Origin: Oscillospiraceae bacterium
GTDB taxonomy: Bacteria > Bacillota > Clostridia > Oscillospirales > Acutalibacteraceae
NCBI GenBank assembly: GCA_902788995.1
Contig: CADAMO010000009.1
Location: 1-36,690, forward strand
Reading direction: 5' to 3'
DNA length: 36,690 bases
The notes beneath the pieces are model-generated. The model saw only the letters and a list, made by a program, of their open reading frames with translations. It did not search any database and was not told where the DNA came from. Position 1 is the stretch's first letter, and each line of letters starts with the position of its first letter. Below are positions 7,812 to 17,015 of the stretch, piece after piece. Made by a program: the position numbers and the translations under genes.

Positions 7812-9920
7812 TCATCCGTCAACACGTCTGACCCAGTTCTGCTGGAAGTAACTGTACCAGGTCGCCGTACCATATCGAGTCCCGAAGTTAATTTTTACGT
7901 TTTTGTAAACCTTGTCGTTATACAAAGCCATTTCTGCCCTTTTTGCGGAAAGGTCCACATAATAATCATAGCCTGCGAGATCAGACGGCATGACGTTGCT
8001 TCTTGTCAATATAATCGGTTCATTAGAGGGGGAATCCGTATAAATATATACCATTGCAGCTTCTGCATTGCCGCAGCGCCAATAAATCCTGTCATTTTCA
8101 TACAGACAGGATGCGTCAACCACAAAAAACTCCGTCGTCGAGGTCTTTCTGTCCACACCACGCATTACAACCTTGTAAGCGCCGGGGATCAGCCCGTTTT
8201 CCGGGTCTCCCATCACGAAGTCCTTGACGGTTGAGCGGGTTTCCAGCAACTCATAATCTCTGTCCGACCGTTCATAATCAATGGGATGCACACTGTCTCG
8301 ATATACCTGAATTGCGTAATAATCCTCCTTGTTCAGCACGTTGATCGTCACTTCCCGTTCAAACGCGGCGGCGGAACCGTTGCCTCCCATCAGTACCGCC
8401 TTATCTCCGAACTCACACATGATATCGGGGTAATCGATCGGTTCGACGGCTTCGCCTTCCTTGGCGACAACATAGGGAGACGGTTCATACGGTACACGGG
8501 AAACGCCTTTGTACCGGTAAAAATCATAATTTCCCTTTTCAAGCAATGCCACAAAATCCTCATACGTTACCATGGCAGTCGTAACAAGAGGATAAACGGC
8601 ATGGGTATATGTTACGGCATGAACGACGCCGAATTCATCCCGATAGATATCCGTAATCAGCATTACGTGTTGAGGGCTGATAAGGAGATCACCGACTTCC
8701 ATATTATCAAGCGATTTTTCGTAAGTTGCGTTGCAACGTGAACTGTTCAGATACTGCGACGGCAAAAACCAGGGAAATCCATTGGCGTAATCCGCAAAGG
8801 CGGAGCACACGGTTCCATAAAATGTTCTTGCATTAGGAGACCCCATGCAACGCGTATAAAGAACCGACCTGGGATTATTGACCGCTGTCAGAAACGTATA
8901 TAACGACACGTTCTGCCCTATCATTTTATCAGTTGACCGAACGGAAGAGTAAGGCAGACCTATTATTTTCATTGGTTTTCCATCCGCATCTGTTCCGGGA
9001 ATGATCCCTTCTTCCGTCTGGGCAGGTAAATCGCCGTGCAATTCATATTGAATTGACGCAAACTGACGAGCCCTCGCCAAAAGATTGGCAAGTCCCGGAT
9101 CGGTGTTCTTCTCCGCGTCGCTGAAAACAAAACGCAGGTCCTCCGGCGTATCCGCATGCATCTGCCGGTACAAATCGAGCTCTTCCGCAGGGGAAACACT
9201 AAAAGCCTCACGGAGAATCTGTTCCGTCAGCTCCTGACGGTTGGTTTTTACCGATTCCTGCACAAAAGCGACTGTAATACGGATCGCTTCACAGTCCTCG
9301 GAAAAACGGTAGAGATACCTGTCCCCACGCCGCAGAAGAAATTTTCTGCGCAGCAGGTTGTCCGACCCGATTTCCGGATATTCAAAAACATACGCAACCA
9401 GAATACTGTCGTCATATGCTTCCAGGCCGGAATAAAAGAAATCTCCGATTTCGTTCCGGGAGATGTAATCCGTACCGGCGACATATTCATAATCCACCCC
9501 TTTGATGCTGAGCGGAGTCGATTCATCATCTGTTTTTCTGAATTTGCCGGTTCTTGAAATGCCCAGCCCGATCTGAAAGCGGTCATAGATATCAATTTTT
9601 GTCAGTTGCGGCGGTACCTCTGCCATGGCGTCGCTTACCGTTGCATCCCCCGCGAAAGTCACCCCATTCGCATCCTGACTGCCATTATCCGCAGTGATTT
9701 CTTCCGGTTGACCCGTATTGCCCGGAATGGCCCCGATCTCTGTCTCTGCTGCCGTCTGCGCAACCGTGCTATCCAACACCGACAATCCCTCTCCGCTCTT
9801 TTCAAGATCGATCTCATGGAACAAATCAAACCGACAGCCGGACATAAAAACGCACAACGAAAGCACAACAGACGTCAGTATTACATAAATAAGTTTTAAT
9901 TTAATTCTCAACCGGAACAT
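7812..9920 (-). CDS. Putative lipoprotein with papain-like (NlpC/P60-type) core
   Basis: The predicted product is 702 residues. Residues 1-29 form a lipoprotein signal peptide (basic MFRLRIKLKL, hydrophobic core, lipobox MSGC with Cys29), so it should be anchored on the outer face of the membrane. Around 365-445 there is a pattern like a papain-fold cysteine peptidase: Cys372 in FYGTVCSAFADYANG, then GDLLISPQHVMLI with His418, then VTYTHA. This resembles NlpC/P60 or CHAP enzymes that cut peptidoglycan peptides, but the similarity is weak. The last 200 residues look beta-rich and may be a binding domain. The ATG at 9920 has GGGAG 7 nt upstream. Base composition is clearly more AT-rich than its neighbours, which suggests transfer. 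Confidence 0.6.
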   Translation of the reverse strand: MFRLRIKLKLIYVILTSVVLSLCVFMSGCRFDLFHEIDLEKSGEGLSVLDSTVAQTAAETEIGAIPGNTGQPEEITADNGSQDANGVTFAGDATVSDAMAEVPPQLTKIDIYDRFQIGLGISRTGKFRKTDDESTPLSIKGVDYEYVAGTDYISRNEIGDFFYSGLEAYDDSILVAYVFEYPEIGSDNLLRRKFLLRRGDRYLYRFSEDCEAIRITVAFVQESVKTNRQELTEQILREAFSVSPAEELDLYRQMHADTPEDLRFVFSDAEKNTDPGLANLLARARQFASIQYELHGDLPAQTEEGIIPGTDADGKPMKIIGLPYSSVRSTDKMIGQNVSLYTFLTAVNNPRSVLYTRCMGSPNARTFYGTVCSAFADYANGFPWFLPSQYLNSSRCNATYEKSLDNMEVGDLLISPQHVMLITDIYRDEFGVVHAVTYTHAVYPLVTTAMVTYEDFVALLEKGNYDFYRYKGVSRVPYEPSPYVVAKEGEAVEPIDYPDIMCEFGDKAVLMGGNGSAAAFEREVTINVLNKEDYYAIQVYRDSVHPIDYERSDRDYELLETRSTVKDFVMGDPENGLIPGAYKVVMRGVDRKTSTTEFFVVDASCLYENDRIYWRCGNAEAAMVYIYTDSPSNEPIILTRSNVMPSDLAGYDYYVDLSAKRAEMALYNDKVYKNVKINFGTRYGTATWYSYFQQNWVRRVDG

Positions 9921-10035
9921 TATCATTCTCCCTATGGAATCCAAGAACCAACAATAACAACAAAAGGCCATCTCAATATTGACACATCGGGGAATGGCAC
10001 TCCATTTTATTCTTCCGATCCCGATTTTCTGACTT

Positions 10036-10064
10036 ATTATATCTCATTTCAATTCCCCCGTCAA
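10036..10064 (-). promoter_or_regulatory. Promoter of the lipoprotein gene
   Basis: On the minus strand TTGACG (10064-10059), 17 nt, then TATAAT (10041-10036). This is near-consensus. The leader is about 110 nt and can form a small AATGG/CCATT hairpin. Confidence 0.8.
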
Positions 10065-10087
10065 GTATATTTTATTTATTCTTTTTA

Positions 10088-10116
10088 TTGATTTAATAAA
10101 AGTCTTGTGATATAAT
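10088..10116 (+). promoter_or_regulatory. Promoter of the Gfo/Idh/MocA gene
   Basis: TTGATT (10088-10093), 17 nt, then TATAAT (10111-10116), followed by AAAGGAG and the ATG at 10146. It is divergent from and close to the lipoprotein promoter. Confidence 0.8.
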
Positions 10117-10145
10117 GGACCATATTAAAATAAAGGAGTGTTGGT

Positions 10146-11309
10146 ATGTCAGATAAATTAAAGCTCGGCATCATCGGCGTCGGCAACATGGGTTCCAGCC
10201 ATCTGCGCGACTTTACCAAAGGGAATTGGCCGGAGATTGAAGTGACCTGCGTCGCGGATATCGACGAAAAAAGATTGGAATACGCCCAGGAACAGGTCCC
10301 CGGCGTCAAGTGCTTCGGCACCGCCACGGAGCTGATCCACAGCGGCCTGTGCGAGGCGGTCATCATCGCCACGCCCCACTACTTCCATCCCCCCATCGCC
10401 ATCGAGGCGCTGCAGGCGGGCCTGCACGTCATGAGCGAAAAGCCCGCCGGCGTTTACACCAAGCAGGTGCGCGAGCTGATCGAAGTATCCAAGACCACCG
10501 ACAAGACCTACGCCATCATGTTCAACCAGCGGACCAACTGCGTGTACCGCAAGGTGAAGGAACTGATCGACAGCGGCAAATACGGCGAGATCAGACGCGT
10601 CAGCTGGATCATCACCGACTGGTACCGCACCCAGGCCTATTATAATTCCGGCGGATGGCGCGCCACGTGGGCCGGCGAAGGCGGCGGCGTGATGCTGAAC
10701 CAGTGCCCTCACCAGCTGGACCTGTGGCAGTGGCTGTGCGGCATGCCCAGCAAGATCAAGGCGATCTGCCACGAGGGCAAATGGCACGACATTGAGGTGG
10801 AGGACGACGTTTCCATCTACGCAGAATACCCCAACGGCGCCACCGGCACCTTCATCACCACCACCGGCGACTGCCCCGGCACGAACCGGCTGGAGATCAC
10901 CCTGGACGGCGCGAAGATCCTGGTGGACGACGCCGCGAAGATCACCCTCTACGAACTGGAAAAGCCCCTCTCCGAGCATATATACAGCGCTCAGGGCGGA
11001 TTTGACCGCGACCACGTCACCGTCAAAGAGGTGGAAACCGACGGCAAGAACGAGCAGCACGTGGGCGTAATGAACGCCTTTGCTTCCCACATTCTGCACG
11101 GCACGCCGCTGGTGGCGGAGGGTGCCGAGGGCATCAACGGCCTGACCATCTCCAACGCCGCGTTCCTCTCCAGCTGGCTGGACGAAACCGTTACGCTTCC
11201 CATCGACGAGGACCTCTACTATGAGAAGCTGCAGGAGAAGATCAAAAACTCCACTTACAAAAAAGTCGTCGTGGAGCAGGTACAGGCGGATATGAGCTCT
11301 ACCTTTTAA
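10146..11309 (+). CDS. Gfo/Idh/MocA family NAD(P)-dependent oxidoreductase
   Basis: This 387-residue cytoplasmic dehydrogenase probably acts on a sugar, inositol or a sugar derivative. The N-terminal Rossmann fold has GIIGVGNMGSSH at 8-19. The catalytic lysine lies in EKPAG at 98-102. The second domain has the motif GGGVMLNQCPHQLDLW, with His189 and Asp192 in the positions used for substrate binding. Length matches the family. AAAGGAG lies 8 nt before the ATG. Neighbours give no sugar pathway, so the substrate is unknown. The gene ends exactly where heptad element B begins. Confidence 0.9.
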   Translation: MSDKLKLGIIGVGNMGSSHLRDFTKGNWPEIEVTCVADIDEKRLEYAQEQVPGVKCFGTATELIHSGLCEAVIIATPHYFHPPIAIEALQAGLHVMSEKPAGVYTKQVRELIEVSKTTDKTYAIMFNQRTNCVYRKVKELIDSGKYGEIRRVSWIITDWYRTQAYYNSGGWRATWAGEGGGVMLNQCPHQLDLWQWLCGMPSKIKAICHEGKWHDIEVEDDVSIYAEYPNGATGTFITTTGDCPGTNRLEITLDGAKILVDDAAKITLYELEKPLSEHIYSAQGGFDRDHVTVKEVETDGKNEQHVGVMNAFASHILHGTPLVAEGAEGINGLTISNAAFLSSWLDETVTLPIDEDLYYEKLQEKIKNSTYKKVVVEQVQADMSSTF

Positions 11310-11430
11310 GGTTTGAGGTAATAGGTTTGAGGTTTGAGAATACGTTTCCAACGCAAAACTGATTGCTTTTATTCAGCTTATTTCTCACACCTCACACCTC
11401 ACACCTCACACCTCACACCTCACACCTCAA
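11310..11430. repeat. Inverted heptad-repeat element B (GGTTTGA / CTCACAC)
   Basis: The left arm (11310-11337) is four heptads: GGTTTGA, GGTAATA, GGTTTGA, GGTTTGA. It starts at the first base after the Gfo stop codon. The right arm (11384-11429) is six exact CTCACAC units plus a partial one. The arms are complementary at 6 of every 7 positions. The array ends 20 nt before the mreB start codon. The heptad sequence is unrelated to that of elements A, C and D, but the layout is the same. Confidence 0.8.
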
Positions 11431-11449
11431 AAGAAAAGGATAACAAACC

Positions 11450-12451
11450 ATGATCTTTTCACAGGATATCGGCATTGATCTGGGCACCACCAACACCGCC
11501 GTTTGCGTCAAAAGCAAGGGCGTCGTGCTGCGGGAACCCTCCGTCGTTGCCGTGGACATCAAGAACACCCCGCCCAAAGTGGTGGCCGTCGGAGAAGAGG
11601 CGAAGCTGATGGTGGGCCGGACGCCCGGCTCCATCACTGCGGTGCGCCCGGTCAAGGAGAGCATCATCGCCGACTTCAACACCACCGCCGCCATGCTGCG
11701 GGAGTTCCTGCGCAAGGCCACCAGCAGCAACGCCTCCTTCAGCCGTTCCCGGGTGCTGATCGGCATTCCCGCCAATCTGACGGAGGTGGAGCGCAAGGCC
11801 GTTCACGACGCGGCAAAAACGGCGGGCGCCCGGTACGTCAGCCTGATCGACGCCTCCATGGCCGCCGCCATCGGCGCGGGATTGCGGGTCTCGGAACCCA
11901 CCGGGAGCATGATCGTGGATATCGGCGGCGGCGCGGCGGAGGTCGCAGTGATCTCCCTGGGCGACATCGTCGCCTCCCGCGCCATCAAGACCGCCGGAGA
12001 CGCCTTTGACGAGGCCATCGCCCAGTACGTCAGGCGCACCTTCAACCTGCTGATCGGCGAACGCACCGCGGAAGAGATCAAGCTGGCGATCGGCTCCGCC
12101 CTTCCCTATGAGGGCGAAGCGGCCATGAACATCAAGGGCAGAAGCCTTTCCGACGGGCTGCCCCATGAGGTGGAGATCACCTCCGCCAACGTCAGGGAAG
12201 CCCTGACGGAGCCCGTCAACCGGATCATCGAAATGATCCGCACCACGCTGGAAAAGACCCCGCCGGAGCTGGCGGGCGACATTATGGACGCGGGCATCAC
12301 CCTGACGGGCGGCAGCGTACTGCTGCGAGGCCTTGACAAGCTGATCGCCACCTCCACCGGCATTCCCGTGCGCATCGCGGCCAAGCCGCTGGACTGCGTC
12401 GTCACCGGCATCGCCATCTGCCTGCAAAAGAACACTTTGAACCTGAGATAA
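11450..12451 (+). CDS. mreB: Rod-shape-determining actin homologue MreB
   Basis: MreB forms membrane-associated filaments that guide lateral-wall synthesis. The 333-residue product has the actin-fold phosphate-1 motif IGIDLGTTNTAVC at 8-20, phosphate-2 motif IVDIGGGAAEVAVIS near 159-173, and the adenosine motif ITLTGGSVLLRGLD near 284-297. Length matches the family. The start follows AAAGGA at 7-9 nt. Its stop codon overlaps the mreC start by one base (TAATG), so mreB and mreC are translationally coupled. Standard order mreB-mreC-mreD-PBP follows. Confidence 0.97.
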   Translation: MIFSQDIGIDLGTTNTAVCVKSKGVVLREPSVVAVDIKNTPPKVVAVGEEAKLMVGRTPGSITAVRPVKESIIADFNTTAAMLREFLRKATSSNASFSRSRVLIGIPANLTEVERKAVHDAAKTAGARYVSLIDASMAAAIGAGLRVSEPTGSMIVDIGGGAAEVAVISLGDIVASRAIKTAGDAFDEAIAQYVRRTFNLLIGERTAEEIKLAIGSALPYEGEAAMNIKGRSLSDGLPHEVEITSANVREALTEPVNRIIEMIRTTLEKTPPELAGDIMDAGITLTGGSVLLRGLDKLIATSTGIPVRIAAKPLDCVVTGIAICLQKNTLNLR

Positions 12452-13293
12452 TGATGAGAAGCTTTTTTCACGGAAAAATCTTCAGGATCCTGCTCTGCGT
12501 CTGCGCCGCGCTGCTGCTGGGGATCTTTGCCGCTGCTGTCTCCGACAGCGGCGCGAACCCCGTTTCCGCCGTCGTCGGCTTTCTGACCCAGCCGCTGGAA
12601 AAAGCCGCGGCGGGGCTGGCGGAAAAGACGGCGCAGTTCTGCGACCGGTTCCGCTCCGCATCCTTTTACAAAGAGCAGGCGGAGCAGCTCCGGGAGACGG
12701 TGGCCTCTTACCGGGAGGAGCTGGTGGACTATGAAAATCTCAAATACAAGCTGGACGCCTACGAACGTTTTCTGGAGGTCAGGCAAAACAATCCCGATTA
12801 CGGCTATCTGCCCGCCTCGGTGATCTCCAGAGACGCCAACGACGTCTACGGCACCTTCACCATCAACGTGGGCGTCAACGACGGGGTTGAGCTCAACGAC
12901 CCTGTGATCTACGGCAAAACGCTGGTAGGCGTGATCCGCGCCGCGGGTGAGACCACCAGCACGGTCTATACGCTTCTCAATCCCGAGGTCAGCGTCGGCG
13001 CGTATGAGATCCGCACGCGCGAGGACTGCTACGTGGAGGCGGAAAACGCCCTTTCGCTGAAGGGCCTGCTGCGGCTCTCCGGGCTTGCCAAAACCACGCC
13101 CATCGTCCCCGGCGGCATCGTCTGCACCTCCGGCACGGGCGGCGTCTTCCCCCGGGATTTCATCATCGGCACTGTGACGGACGTTCACACGGACAACACC
13201 TCCGTTGCGGCCTACGCCACCGTCGAACCGGACGTCGCTCCGGCGACGCTGACGGACGTTTTCGTCATCACGTCTTTCGAAGGGAAGGAATAA
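12451..13293 (+). CDS. mreC: Rod-shape-determining protein MreC
   Basis: MreC is a membrane-anchored extracytoplasmic scaffold of the elongasome. The 280-residue product has one N-terminal membrane helix (about 10-32), a coiled-coil-like stretch (about 65-105, with EQAEQLRETVASYREEL), and the beta-barrel domain with VISRDANDVYGTFTINVG and GKTLVGVI segments. Length and order are typical. Two adjacent methionines begin the frame; either could be used. Confidence 0.95.
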   Translation: MMRSFFHGKIFRILLCVCAALLLGIFAAAVSDSGANPVSAVVGFLTQPLEKAAAGLAEKTAQFCDRFRSASFYKEQAEQLRETVASYREELVDYENLKYKLDAYERFLEVRQNNPDYGYLPASVISRDANDVYGTFTINVGVNDGVELNDPVIYGKTLVGVIRAAGETTSTVYTLLNPEVSVGAYEIRTREDCYVEAENALSLKGLLRLSGLAKTTPIVPGGIVCTSGTGGVFPRDFIIGTVTDVHTDNTSVAAYATVEPDVAPATLTDVFVITSFEGKE

Positions 13294-13369
13294 GCCTTTC
13301 CCCTTCCGCCGCCGCACGCGGCCGAATCCCCATCAAAAAAACAACACAAAAAAAGGAGGCGACGCGTAC

Positions 13370-13891
13370 ATGCATCGCGGCAACCGATACGTTAAAGGCG
13401 CTGTACTCGCCGCCCTGATCCTGTTCACGGCGCTGATGCAGAACTCCTTTCTGCCGGCCTTCGGCGCGCGCCATACGGCGTGGCTGCTGACGGCGCTGAT
13501 CACCGCCGTCGCCATGCACGAGCCGGAGCTGAACGCCGCCGGGTACGCGCTGCTGGCAGGCGTGCTCTGGGACGTGACCTCTCCCCTGCCGGACGGAACG
13601 ATCACCCTCTTCCTGACGGTCTGCGCCTGCGCCTGCAGCCTGTTGGCCCGCTGCCTGTTCCGGCGGACGATGCTGACGGCCATCGTCTTCTGCGTGGGGT
13701 GCAACACCCTGTTCTGCATTCTGACGCTGGCCTTTCAATACGCCGTCAAGGATTTTTCCGCGCTGCCCGGCGTAGTGCTGCAGCGCTTTCTGCCGTCTTT
13801 TCTGTTGACGGTTCCCGCCCTGCCCGCGTTTTATCTGCTGATCAGGGCCGTTGAAAAACACTTGAGCGTCAAGGCAGGGACAACGATATGA
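13370..13891 (+). CDS. mreD: Rod-shape-determining protein MreD
   Basis: MreD is the small polytopic membrane partner of MreC and PBP2. The 173 residues are almost entirely hydrophobic, with about five predicted helices and a conserved-looking AGVLWDVTSPLPDGT segment, which corresponds to the G-x-x-x-D motif of the family. AAGGAGG lies about 10 nt before the ATG. The 76-nt gap after mreC shows nothing beyond this site. Its last codon overlaps the PBP start by 4 nt. Confidence 0.9.
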   Translation: MHRGNRYVKGAVLAALILFTALMQNSFLPAFGARHTAWLLTALITAVAMHEPELNAAGYALLAGVLWDVTSPLPDGTITLFLTVCACACSLLARCLFRRTMLTAIVFCVGCNTLFCILTLAFQYAVKDFSALPGVVLQRFLPSFLLTVPALPAFYLLIRAVEKHLSVKAGTTI

Positions 13892-16008
13892 AACTACACA
13901 GACTGAACCGGCGCGTGCTGCTGATCGCGCTGCTCTTCACAGCGGTCACACTCTTCTTCTTCGTTCTGATCGGCTACGATATGACCGCCGCGGAGGGGAC
14001 CGCCGTCAGCGCCGAGGCCGGAAAAACCTATACCGTTTCCGTGGAGGGCACCCGCGGGGACATCCTCGACGTCAACGGCAATTACCTCGTCTACAACCAA
14101 TCGGTCAACGTGCTCACCTTCGACTATCTCGAATTCCCCACGGAGCAGCAGGACCGCAACGTCCTGATCGACCGGCTGATCCACTGTCTGGCGTCCCGGA
14201 ACGAGACCTGGCTGGATCCGCTGCCCCTGGAATTTGACGAGACGGGCACGCTGCGCTTCAAGGACAAGCAGGCGACGGAGATTCGCCGGCTGAAATCCGC
14301 CGATTTTCTGGACGTGAACGACTACGCCACACCCCAGAACTGTCTCGACGTGCTGTGCGAGCAATACGGACTGGAATCCTACGATCCCGTCACGGCGCTG
14401 CAGATCGCTTCCGTCTGCTACGGTATGCAGAAAGAAGGTTTTTCCGCCTACCGCCCCTATACCTTCGCGGAGGACGTGTCCATCGAGACCGTCTCCTATA
14501 TCAAAGAAAACAGTTACATGTTCCGCGGCGTTGACGGCGACGTCACCTCCAAGCGGAAATATATCGGCGACGGCTCCATCGCCGCCCACATTCTCGGCAT
14601 GACGGGCTCCATCAGCGCCGAGGAATATAACGAACAGAAGGAAAAGACCGACGAGGCCCTGGCCGCGCCGGACCTGACGGAAGATCAGGCGCAGAAGATC
14701 AAGGCCCGCAGCTACACCTTCAACGACACAATCGGGAAGAGCGGCATCGAGGCCGTGATGGAGGAGTACCTGCGGGGGGAACGCGGTCAGAAGATCGTCT
14801 CCGTCAACAAGGACGGTTCCTCCGACGTCAGCTACGCCTATCCCCCGTCCCAGGGGAACACGGTCATACTGACCATCGACCAGCACCTGCAGGAGATCGC
14901 CGACGCCTCGCTGAAAAAGAGGATCCTTGAGATCTCCGAAGAACAGGCGGAATCCATCGCCAAAGGACTGACCCCCGCCGGCGCAGTGGTGGTGCAGGAC
15001 GTGAATACCGGCGCCGTGCTGGCGGCCTCCTCTTATCCCAATTACTCGCTGACGACCTACTACGACGACTATAACGAGCTGGCGCAGGACCCCGGCAAGC
15101 CGCTGTGGAACAGGGCTTTCCAGAGCGCCTATTCCCCCGGCTCCACCATGAAGCCGGTCATTGCCATCGCCGCGCTGGAGGAAGGCGCCATCGGTCTCAA
15201 CGAAGGGATCTACTGCTCGGGCACCTATCAGTATTACGACATCACCTTTGCCTGCTTCAACAACACCGAACACGGCTACGTCACCGTGGAAACGGCGCTG
15301 GAACACTCCTGCAACATCTTCTTCTACGAAATGGCCAAGCGGCTGGGCATCGACAAGATGAATAAATACGCCACGCTGTTCGGTCTGGGAGAAAAGACGG
15401 GGCTGGAGGTCAACGAGGCGAAAGGCATTCTGGCCGGCCCCAAACGCCGCGACGAGTTAGGCCTGCGCTGGCAGAGCGGTGAAACGCTGCTGGCCGCCAT
15501 CGGCCAGTCTGATAACTCCTTCACCCCCATCCAGCTGTGCAACTACGTGGCCACCATCGCCAACGGCGGCACCCGCTACGTGCCCTATCTGGTGGAACGC
15601 GTCACCTCCGCAGATCTGACGAAAACGCTCTATGAGCACAAGCCGAAGGTGGCCGTCAATACCAACATCGCGGAAAGTACGCTGCAAGCGGTGCGGTACG
15701 GCATGTATCTGGTGGCCAACGAAGGCTCCTGCGCCGATACGCTGGGGGACCTGGCCTACACCGTGGCCTGCAAAACCGGCACCGCCGAAAAGACCCGTAT
15801 CATTGACGGCAACATCGTGGAAGGCACCGACGGTTTCCTCATCACCTTCGGCCCCTATGAAGACGCAAAGATCGCCATCACCGTGGTGGTGGAAAACGCC
15901 GGCAGCGGCTCCTCCACCGCGCAGGTGGCCGCCGACATCTACGACTACTATTTCTCAACGCTGAACAACGACAATACGCTGCAGAAGCAGAATACGCTTC
16001 TGTGGTGA
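13888..16008 (+). CDS. Elongation-specific penicillin-binding protein 2 (class B)
   Basis: This transpeptidase cross-links peptidoglycan during lateral growth as part of the elongasome. The 706-residue product has an N-terminal membrane anchor (about 10-30), the pedestal domain with TRGDILDVNGNYLVYN, and the transpeptidase domain with all three active-site motifs: Ser419 in SPGSTMK, SCN at 474-476, and KTG at 629-631. The ATG overlaps the end of mreD. The usual partner rodA is not in this window. Annotated in other species as pbpA, mrdA or spoVD-like; the mre context favours the PBP2 role. Confidence 0.93.
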   Translation: MKLHRLNRRVLLIALLFTAVTLFFFVLIGYDMTAAEGTAVSAEAGKTYTVSVEGTRGDILDVNGNYLVYNQSVNVLTFDYLEFPTEQQDRNVLIDRLIHCLASRNETWLDPLPLEFDETGTLRFKDKQATEIRRLKSADFLDVNDYATPQNCLDVLCEQYGLESYDPVTALQIASVCYGMQKEGFSAYRPYTFAEDVSIETVSYIKENSYMFRGVDGDVTSKRKYIGDGSIAAHILGMTGSISAEEYNEQKEKTDEALAAPDLTEDQAQKIKARSYTFNDTIGKSGIEAVMEEYLRGERGQKIVSVNKDGSSDVSYAYPPSQGNTVILTIDQHLQEIADASLKKRILEISEEQAESIAKGLTPAGAVVVQDVNTGAVLAASSYPNYSLTTYYDDYNELAQDPGKPLWNRAFQSAYSPGSTMKPVIAIAALEEGAIGLNEGIYCSGTYQYYDITFACFNNTEHGYVTVETALEHSCNIFFYEMAKRLGIDKMNKYATLFGLGEKTGLEVNEAKGILAGPKRRDELGLRWQSGETLLAAIGQSDNSFTPIQLCNYVATIANGGTRYVPYLVERVTSADLTKTLYEHKPKVAVNTNIAESTLQAVRYGMYLVANEGSCADTLGDLAYTVACKTGTAEKTRIIDGNIVEGTDGFLITFGPYEDAKIAITVVVENAGSGSSTAQVAADIYDYYFSTLNNDNTLQKQNTLLW

Positions 16009-16024
16009 GCGCGGCAAGCCGCGC

Positions 16025-16184
16025 AGTCGCCAGTCGCCAGTCGTAAGTCGCCAGAAGCCCTCCGGGCGCTCCCATGGAAACAGCGCCTCCATCAAAAACA
16101 GGACTTCCGACTTCCGACTTCCGACTGATGACTTCCGACTTTCATTCTTACGACTTACGACTTACGACTCACGACTTACGACTG
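16025..16184. repeat. Inverted heptad-repeat element C
   Basis: The left arm (16025-16052) is AGTCGCC, AGTCGCC, AGTCGTA, AGTCGCC. The right side has two blocks: 16103-16141 (ACTTCCG x3, ACTGATG, ACTTCCG) and 16148-16184 (ACGACTT x2, ACGACTC, ACGACTT, ACGACTG). The array ends 18 nt before the minD start. After the left arm, AGAAGCCCTCCGGGCG forms a 4-bp hairpin that recurs with a compensatory change in element D. Translated, the right arm gives a repetitive false N-terminus for minD. Confidence 0.85.
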
Positions 16185-16202
16185 AAGAAAGGGGGTCCCG
16201 CC

Positions 16203-16937
16203 ATGACAAGAAGCATCCTGATCGCCTCCGGGAAGGGAGGCGTCGGCAAATCCACCGTCGCATCGCGTCTGGGCAGGATTTTGTCCGCGCAGGGAAAAAA
16301 GATCCTGCTGGTGGACTGCGACGCGGGCCTTTCCTCGCTGGACGTGATGCTGGGCCTGTCGGAGGACGTGGCCTTCAACTGGTATGACGCCTATACCGGC
16401 CGCTGTGAGATTGAAGAAGCGGTCATTCACAACGAAAACGGCCCGGACCTGCTGCCTGCCCCCCGCATGCCGCTGGAAGAAGCAGCACACGACGCCGTCA
16501 GGCAGGCGGTGGAAGCGTTGGCGGACGACTACGATATCGTGCTGATCGACGCGCCGGCGGGACTTTCCGCCGGGCTGGAACGGGCGGCGGCCGCCGCCAA
16601 AAAGGCCATCGTCGTGGCCACGGCGGACGATATCTCCGTCCGGGGCGCCGCCGCGCTGGCGGAGCTGGTGCGGAACCGGGGCGTGGAACAGTGCCGTCTG
16701 CTCATCAACCGCTACGATATCCTGGCGGCAAAGAAGGGAAAGCTGCTGACGGTGGACGAGCTCATCGACCGGACCTGCGTCCGCCTGCTGGGTATCATCC
16801 CGGAAGACCCCGCCATCACCTACAGCACCGTCACCGGGGCGTACAGCCCGAAGAGCAAAAGCGCCGCAGCCTTCCGCCGGATCGCCTTCCGCATCGAAGG
16901 ACAGAACGTACCGCTGAAGCTGAAGCAGCTCAGATAG
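16203..16937 (+). CDS. minD: MinD-family septum-site ATPase
   Basis: MinD recruits the division inhibitor MinC to the membrane. The 244-residue product has the deviant Walker A motif GKGGVGKST at 10-18, the Walker A-prime segment LLVDCDAGLSSLDVMLGL, and VLIDAPAGLSAGLERA as Walker B. The ATG at 16203 follows AAAGGGGG; longer in-frame reading upstream is repeat sequence. The C-terminus ends RRIAFRIEGQNVPLKLKQLR and could form a short amphipathic helix, but less clearly than in standard MinD. No minC or minE is adjacent, although both usually are in Clostridia. A FlhG-like or other MinD-family role cannot be excluded. Confidence 0.85.
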   Translation: MTRSILIASGKGGVGKSTVASRLGRILSAQGKKILLVDCDAGLSSLDVMLGLSEDVAFNWYDAYTGRCEIEEAVIHNENGPDLLPAPRMPLEEAAHDAVRQAVEALADDYDIVLIDAPAGLSAGLERAAAAAKKAIVVATADDISVRGAAALAELVRNRGVEQCRLLINRYDILAAKKGKLLTVDELIDRTCVRLLGIIPEDPAITYSTVTGAYSPKSKSAAAFRRIAFRIEGQNVPLKLKQLR

Positions 16938-17015
16938 ACGGTTCCCGGAGCCGTCGATCCATCCGATATATTTCATTTGGAGATATATAAAAAGGGAGAA
17001 AAAGGGAGAAGAAAC

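Noticed and set aside
16074-16202. N-terminal extension of minD with repeats such as TSDFRL and TYDLRL
   Set aside because: These residues are the translation of the heptad array; the true start at 16203 has its own ribosome binding site.
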